Shown here piece by piece: positions 6,483 to 9,825 of a stretch of DNA of 9,825 nucleotides. A model generated the notes under the pieces. It ran no database searches and was not told the DNA's origin. It worked only from the letters and a program-made list of their open reading frames with translations. The position numbers and the translations under genes are program-made. The DNA lies in NCBI GenBank assembly GCA_014729595.1, contig WJJU01000275.1, forward strand, positions 1 through 9,825, read 5' to 3'. The DNA is from Chitinivibrionales bacterium. Lineage in GTDB: Bacteria; Fibrobacterota; Chitinivibrionia; Chitinivibrionales; WJMI01. Numbering within the stretch: the first letter of the stretch is position 1; the number at the start of each line of letters is the position of its first letter.

Positions 6483-6872
6483 TCAAGAAATTTCTTCAAA
6501 CGCACGATAAAGCTTTGTCTCGACCTCTTCGGCCAGTGCTTTGAGCCGATCGTTTTCGATCATTTGCATCGATACGGTAGGCTTAACAAAAGACACTGTG
6601 CTTTGGGGGCCTGTCTGATAGATAATTACATTGCAGGGCAGTAAAAGGCCAATATCCTCTTCGGCCTGTACGGCGGCGTATGCATTGGAGGGATTGCAAG
6701 CGCCCAGAATTACATAGCTTTTAAAGTCAACGTCGAGCTTTTCTTTGAATTTTTCACTCATATCGATTTTGGTCAAAACCCCGAAACCATGGTTTTGCAA
6801 CGCACTTCTCACCGTCTCTTCGGCTTCCGCTACCGACCGATTAACCGTCTTCTTAAAACCGTACGAAATCAT
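6483..6872 (-). CDS. DUF302 domain protein
   Basis: A 129-residue single-domain protein of the DUF302 family, whose biochemical role is unknown. The conserved blocks are easily seen: an N-terminal segment with a helix (13-28), FGVLTKIDMSEKFKEKL (30-46), the signature LGACNP (56-61), and GLLLPCNVIIY (75-85), followed by a hydrophobic strand and a C-terminal amphipathic helix. C59 and C80 are the family cysteines and could bind a metal or form a disulfide; that is inference. No signal peptide is visible. The start at 6872 is supported by GAGAGG five bases upstream. The gene lies 36 bases after the SHOCT gene on the same strand, so the two are probably one operon. DUF302 genes are often seen near metal-resistance and redox genes, which fits the neighbours. 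Confidence 0.92.
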   Translation of the reverse strand: MISYGFKKTVNRSVAEAEETVRSALQNHGFGVLTKIDMSEKFKEKLDVDFKSYVILGACNPSNAYAAVQAEEDIGLLLPCNVIIYQTGPQSTVSFVKPTVSMQMIENDRLKALAEEVETKLYRAFEEIS

Positions 6873-6908
6873 GGGTACCTCTCGATCTTCTAAAAATAAT
6901 AGGTAGTA

Positions 6909-7160
6909 TTAGTGAGCAATATCTTTCCTTTTCTCTTCGAGTTCATGCTTGGATATTTCCCCATTCGCATAGCGCTTCTTCAGAATATCCAGCGCGGTTG
7001 GGCTTGCTTGGGAACTTCCCGGCCATCTTCCTGCGTTGCCCCGTACAAGTATAAAGATTAGAACCGCCAAAAGTGCCAACCAAAAAAATATCAACAACCA
7101 TCCTTCCCACCCAGTCATGTGCCATCTATCCATCATGTGTCCCCAGCGCCCTCCCCGCAT
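6909..7160 (-). CDS. Small membrane protein with C-terminal SHOCT domain
   Basis: An 83-residue protein of unknown function. A His/Met/Trp/Arg-rich N-terminus (1-20, including H8, M9, M10, H14, M15) precedes one membrane helix (about 21-40). A short Gly/Ser/Pro linker then leads to a SHOCT module (ALDILKKRYANGEISKHEL, 56-74), the short helical oligomerisation domain with the typical RYANGEI core. The membrane location is predicted from the helix. The start is uncertain: ATG at 7160 has no good ribosome binding site, while ATGs at 7136 and 7133 follow G-rich sequence and would leave a 74-75 residue protein starting MMDRWHM, which is a common way for such proteins to begin. Metal binding by the N-terminus is inference. 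The gene precedes the DUF302 gene by 36 bases and has a 15-bp palindrome just upstream. Confidence 0.85.
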   Translation of the reverse strand: MRGGRWGHMMDRWHMTGWEGWLLIFFWLALLAVLIFILVRGNAGRWPGSSQASPTALDILKKRYANGEISKHELEEKRKDIAH

Positions 7161-7199
7161 GTCCGTAATGCAGCGGAAGGGGCGCCATGTAACAAAACC

Positions 7200-7214
7200 A
7201 ATACACTGTGTATT
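7200..7214. promoter_or_regulatory. 15-bp palindrome, candidate operator
   Basis: AATACAC (7200-7206) and GTGTATT (7208-7214) are perfect inverted copies around a central T, ending 40 bases before the SHOCT start codon. The TACA/TGTA arms recall BlaI/CopY-type operators, but the spacing is not the textbook one and no regulator gene is in the window. The operator role is inference from position and symmetry. Confidence 0.4.
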
Positions 7215-7222
7215 CCATTCCC

Positions 7223-7237
7223 ATCCGCGTAGCGGAT
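7223..7237. other. Perfect 6-bp hairpin
   Basis: ATCCGC (7223-7228) and GCGGAT (7232-7237) pair around a GTA loop. The hairpin lies 79 bases after the Met-rich gene's stop on the - strand and 9 bases from the palindrome. No T-run follows. Confidence 0.4.
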
Positions 7238-7315
7238 TAGTAGCAGGTAGTTCTGAAGTGCTGTCCTAAGTACGGAAGGTGCTTTCAAGAACACCATCCC
7301 TTTGCTTTATCAGGC

Positions 7316-7702
7316 TCATTCGTCATTTGGCGGAGCGGGTGGTGTCATGGTGTCACTAAGCATCGGGCAATTCGCCCATGCTTTTCGCATCTGTTCGCGC
7401 ATTTGCTCAAAATTCACTTCAATGGTGGCTTCTCTTTTCAGGTTAAGATTATTGTCGTACTTTGAAAGCTTGTTTCCCATGACCACAATAATTCCATCGC
7501 CTACGGGAATGACGGACTGTGGGGTCATCATCCGCATCATCATACCGCAACTCATGCCGCGCATCTCCACCATTGTTGTGTCGTCTCTCATCATGCCGGG
7601 ATTCATTCGATGTCTCATGCCGGGGCCTTGGGCCGGAAGGGTGGGAGCCATCACCAACATGAATACAAACATGGATGTCGCCAAGATGCTTTTCTTGCCC
7701 AT
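7316..7702 (-). CDS. Secreted methionine-rich protein of unknown function
   Basis: A 128-residue exported protein. A signal peptide is clear: KK (3-4), hydrophobic core (about 5-20), and likely cleavage after LPA (22-24). The mature part opens with a Met-rich stretch (29-59) holding 12 methionines in 31 residues, plus H31 and C52. Next comes a strand-turn-strand segment, VIPVGDGIIVVMGNKLSKYDNNLNL (64-88), that resembles one blade-like repeat in which a value is displayed and a 'NKLxKYDxNLNL' turn follows. It ends with a helix (98-110) and a Pro-rich tail. Clustered methionines in periplasmic proteins often bind Cu(I), so copper or silver handling is a reasonable inference, not shown. I chose the ATG at 7702, since it places the signal peptide correctly and has TAGG upstream; an in-frame start at 7741 would add 13 residues before the signal peptide. 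The gene lies between the methyltransferase and SHOCT genes on one strand. Confidence 0.8.
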   Translation of the reverse strand: MGKKSILATSMFVFMLVMAPTLPAQGPGMRHRMNPGMMRDDTTMVEMRGMSCGMMMRMMTPQSVIPVGDGIIVVMGNKLSKYDNNLNLKREATIEVNFEQMREQMRKAWANCPMLSDTMTPPAPPNDE

Positions 7703-7794
7703 ACAAAACCTACTTTGGCGCATTAAGTTCATTATGATCACTCAGGCGATGAATTTTGGCACAGTCGCTTGGGTGTAAAAATCCAACGGGCCCT

Positions 7795-8613
7795 TTATCC
7801 ACTTTTTCCGTATTCTTTGGGCTGAGTTCCCCGAAGCTTTTGTCGCGAGTTTCTCTTACTTTTGGGAAGCGGTATTCCCGTACCTTCGGGGCCACGGCAC
7901 CATTCGCCCGCCCTTGCATATTCGGGAATGGCGTTAGCGAAATCAACAACGTCTGTTTCCGAAGTTTCCGATTCCGTTTCATGCCGACCCGACCCGGCAT
8001 AGAGCGCCGCTATGATCTCCCTAAACACCCCTGTAAGCAGAGATCTGTTTCGCACAATCAAAAAGCCGGCCTTTCGAACGTTTTCAACCGTCTGGCGGTT
8101 AATATTCGCACCGCTGAGTCGCACCGCGACAGGATTGAATAGGTCAAAAAGGCGTCCGGCTATCCGATTACCGGGGCGCACGTGTTCAAGCATGTGCAGT
8201 TTTCCACCGGGTCTCAGTACTCTGCGAATTTCGCGCAACCCCGCCACAGGATCTGGAACCGAGCAGAACACGAATGTCGCGATCGAGGCATCGAACGAGT
8301 GATCGGGGAATCGAAGGCGGCGTATATCCATTTGGCGGATGTCGACACTCTTTCCTAAGTTGGCCGCCCTTCGGCGTGCAAACACAAGCATGCGGTTGCT
8401 AAAGTCTACTGCCGTTACTTGGCTGTTTTCGGGATAAAGGCTAATGTTTTTTCCGGTTCCGACACCCACCTCCAATAGTCGCCGTCCCTTTATTTTCGTG
8501 AAAAGCTGGGAACGCCAGTGGGAGAATAGCGCCCATTCCATAGGGGATTCGAACATATCATACCATCGAGCGTTTCGATCATAAATCTTTTGGGTATCCG
8601 GCATTCGAGACAC
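7795..8613 (-). CDS. Class I SAM-dependent methyltransferase (UbiE-like group)
   Basis: Transfers a methyl group from S-adenosylmethionine; the substrate is unknown, with small lipids or quinones possible by family. Seen in order: YDRNARWYD (11-19), motif I LLEVGVGTG (46-54), the acidic end of strand 2 in VTAVDFS (66-72), the motif II region DASIATFVFCSVPDP (108-122), RRVLRPGGKLHMLEHVRPG (130-148), and GANINRQTVENVRKAGF (168-184). The family fold normally ends near residue 205. This frame continues for about 65 more residues (208-272) of charged, low-complexity sequence with no family resemblance. The start at 8613 is a GTG with AAGG four bases upstream; the ATG at 8604 gives a product three residues shorter and is a real alternative. 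The gene is first in the - strand group and ends 92 bases before the Met-rich gene. Confidence 0.88.
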   Translation of the reverse strand: MSRMPDTQKIYDRNARWYDMFESPMEWALFSHWRSQLFTKIKGRRLLEVGVGTGKNISLYPENSQVTAVDFSNRMLVFARRRAANLGKSVDIRQMDIRRLRFPDHSFDASIATFVFCSVPDPVAGLREIRRVLRPGGKLHMLEHVRPGNRIAGRLFDLFNPVAVRLSGANINRQTVENVRKAGFLIVRNRSLLTGVFREIIAALYAGSGRHETESETSETDVVDFANAIPEYARAGEWCRGPEGTGIPLPKSKRNSRQKLRGTQPKEYGKSG

Positions 8614-9415
8614 TGCACCTTCATACTGAATTAGGGCTGAAAGATCGATTACGATAAATGGAAGAAGACATCAAAAATCGTTCCGGCAAAAGATATTGAA
8701 ATCTTTCATCTTCTTGGTATATGCCGCCGATCTACGATGCTATTTAAAGTGCGCTTTTTTTACGCAATTGCTGTGCCGGCAAGATGAACTTCACCGACAT
8801 CGCCCGGCGTAACTGAGGTGGACCCATTTATTCAGAATACAATGATTTGCTCATCTCGCTCACCGCGGCTACTTCAGAGCCCTTTGCATCGACGGAGAGA
8901 GCAGTCATGGGTGGACACTACATGTTACCCGAAAGGAAAGTTTCCCCTGGGTAAGCTTTCTCGGCTTACTTGTCGTTTCCGGCGCGCCTAATTTGAAACG
9001 ATTGGATCAAAGTGCCAAAATCCGGGTTTCGTAAGGAAACGCATGAGTTGTTTCAGAATGAAACGCTGATGGGCCGACTGAGCCATATAGGGCTGTAAGT
9101 TATTGTTTTTTTAGGCGCTACGCGAACGTCGTTCTTTGGCCCGAGCCTTGCTATGGCATCCGGGAATCAGTGCGCCTTCATCGCGAACAGTGAATCGAAA
9201 AATGGGATTAGCTTACAAACTTTCGGGCCTTTTACTGTGTGGTAAGTCGCGGTATCCATAAAATGGCGTTTTTTTTAAGACCATCGAGTGGGTGAATGCG
9301 CGGGGCATAATGTTGGTCGTGGGCCAAGTATGGTGGACGAAACTATGACTATCGACATTAGCAAAATGTTTGTGACTCATAGCGGTGTTTTAATTAACCT
9401 ATTCGGAGGTATGGT
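8614..9415. other. Long intergenic region before groES, no gene recognised
   Basis: These 802 bases hold no open frame with a start codon and family resemblance. A frame on the + strand is open from just after a TGA near 8845 for about 60 codons but has no start and no recognisable motif. Three copies of GGTGGAC occur (8817, 8910, 9332). Homopolymer T-runs lie at about 8753-8760, 9104-9111 and 9269-9276. The last follows a small CCAT-AAA-ATGG stem (9256-9266). No CIRCE repeat (TTAGCACTC-N9-GAGTGCTAA) is present before groES. The groESL promoter is probably within the last 150 bases, but I cannot place it with confidence. Confidence 0.55.
9256..9276 (+). terminator. Weak terminator-like stem with T8 tract
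   Basis: CCAT (9256-9259) and ATGG (9263-9266) pair around AAA, followed by CG and eight T residues (9269-9276). The stem is only four pairs and no + strand gene is recognised upstream, so function is doubtful. Confidence 0.25.
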
Positions 9416-9700
9416 ATGAATGTCAAACCACTCGAAGACCGTGTGATCGTGAAGCCTTTGGGGGCGGAAGAAAAAACGGCCGGAGGAATAATAATTCCCG
9501 ATACCGCAAAGGAAAAGCCTACAAAAGGAGAAATAATTGCCGTTGGTCCGGGAAAGCTGTCGAATGAAGGGAAAAGAATGCCTATGAGCTTGAAGATTGG
9601 AGATACGGTCCTATATGGTAAATACTCCGGAACCGAAATCTCCATAGAGGGGGAGGACTGTATGATTTTGCGCGAATCCGACGTGCTCGCGACCTTCTAA
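9416..9700 (+). CDS. groES: Co-chaperonin GroES
   Basis: The 10-kDa lid that caps the GroEL barrel as a heptamer and allows ATP-driven protein folding in the cytosol. The 94 residues have the usual length and layout: the N-terminal strand VKPLEDRVIVKPL (3-15), the mobile loop EEKTAGGIIIPDTAKEKP (18-35) that contacts GroEL, GEIIAVGPGK (38-47), VLYGKYSGTEI (65-75), and the C-terminal RESDVLA (86-92). C82 sits where many relatives have an aromatic residue. The start at 9416 follows GGAGGT (9405-9410) at five bases. An ATG at 9411 in another frame hits a stop at its third codon. groEL starts 49 bases downstream, giving the standard groESL operon. The upstream side shows no CIRCE element, so HrcA control is not indicated. 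Confidence 0.97.
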   Translation: MNVKPLEDRVIVKPLGAEEKTAGGIIIPDTAKEKPTKGEIIAVGPGKLSNEGKRMPMSLKIGDTVLYGKYSGTEISIEGEDCMILRESDVLATF

Positions 9701-9749
9701 TGTGCAAGCATGAATACTGCTACGCTAAGTAAGAGAGGAGAAATCAAAT

Positions 9750-9825
9750 ATGGGTGCAAAAATGCTGGCCTTTGAGGTTTCCGCCAGAGATAAACTCATG
9801 CGGGGTATCGATACACTGGCTAATG
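9750..9825 (+). CDS. groEL: Chaperonin GroEL, N-terminal fragment cut by the window end
   Basis: Only the first 25 codons are inside the window. The encoded segment MGAKMLAFEVSARDKLMRG continues IDTLAN. It matches the GroEL N-terminus, in which a short strand is followed by an 'xARxxLxxGxDxLAN' helix leading to the ATP-binding segment. GAGGAG (9735-9740) lies nine bases ahead of the ATG. The position directly after groES confirms the call. The apical, intermediate and most of the equatorial domains lie beyond the window. The second residue Gly and the 'KMLAF' segment differ from the common 'AAKEIKF' type, but such variation is normal between phyla. Confidence 0.93.
   Translation, partial: MGAKMLAFEVSARDKLMRGIDTLAN

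Larger units (their letters stand above)
7161..7315 (-). promoter_or_regulatory. Upstream region of the SHOCT-DUF302 pair
   Basis: This 155-base gap separates the Met-rich gene from the SHOCT gene. It contains two perfect inverted repeats: AATACAC-T-GTGTATT (7200-7214) and ATCCGC-GTA-GCGGAT (7223-7237). The second could be a hairpin in a transcript from either strand, the first an operator. I could not find convincing -35/-10 boxes. Confidence 0.4.

Noticed and set aside
6281..6505. 74-codon - strand frame after the DUF302 gene
   Set aside because: It overlaps the end of DUF302 in another frame, reads through the hairpins and tandem repeat, and has no family character.
7302..7778. 158-codon + strand frame opposite the Met-rich gene
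   Set aside because: The - strand frame has a clear signal peptide and the 'NKLxKYD' motif. The + strand frame is its hydrophobic antisense shadow.
7710..8000. 96-codon - strand frame overlapping the methyltransferase tail
   Set aside because: Considered as a separate gene or frameshifted remnant. It has a basic, low-complexity sequence, no ribosome binding site and no homology I recognise, so I kept the tail as part of the methyltransferase.
8824..8903. 26-codon - strand frame (MTALSVDAKGSEV...) in the pre-groES gap
   Set aside because: Protein-like in composition but very short, with no visible ribosome binding site or known family. It may be a remnant only.
9280..9415. Search for a CIRCE element before groES
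   Set aside because: No match to TTAGCACTC-N9-GAGTGCTAA or a close variant was found by eye.
1..9825. CRISPR array, tRNA, rRNA, intact transposase or integrase
   Set aside because: No regularly spaced repeats, tRNA cloverleaf, ribosomal RNA segments, or transposase/integrase motifs are visible on either strand.

Overview
The window looks like an ordinary bacterial chromosome of mixed base composition. I see no phage, plasmid, CRISPR, tRNA or rRNA signal. The GroES/GroEL sequences and the extended transaldolase remind me of the Bacteroidota/Chlorobiota (FCB) side of the tree. That is recognition from memory and a weak inference.

Layout. An upstream non-coding stretch (1-370) leads into ftsH on the + strand (371-2305), the membrane-bound AAA+ zinc protease. 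Facing it on the - strand is a pentose-phosphate cluster read in the order transaldolase (5384-4116), rpiA (3879-3118), pgl (3094-2351). pgl follows rpiA by 23 bases with a strong Shine-Dalgarno site. The 236 bases between transaldolase and rpiA hold several inverted repeats that could fold as alternative RNA structures in the rpiA leader. These three enzymes cover parts of the oxidative branch (lactone hydrolysis) and the non-oxidative branch (ribose-5-P/ribulose-5-P and C3-transfer steps). zwf, gnd, tkt and rpe are not in the window.

After a divergent promoter region (5385-5700) comes a PEBP/YbhB-like gene on the + strand (5701-6132), then a hairpin-rich gap of 350 bases. A - strand group of four small genes follows, read from 8613 down to 6483: a class I SAM methyltransferase with an unusual C-terminal tail, a secreted methionine-rich protein, a small SHOCT-domain membrane protein with a His/Met/Trp-rich N-terminus, and a DUF302 protein. 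The combination suggests an envelope or metal-stress module, but no function is proven. A 15-bp palindrome sits just upstream of the SHOCT gene.

About 800 bases without a recognisable gene (8614-9415) precede groES (9416-9700) and the first 25 codons of groEL (9750 onward, cut by the window end). No CIRCE element is visible ahead of groES.

I did not find a clearly new multi-gene system. The best second-look items are the rpiA leader structure, the altered phosphate-binding loops of RpiA, the Met-rich/SHOCT/DUF302/methyltransferase group with its palindrome, and the tail on the methyltransferase.
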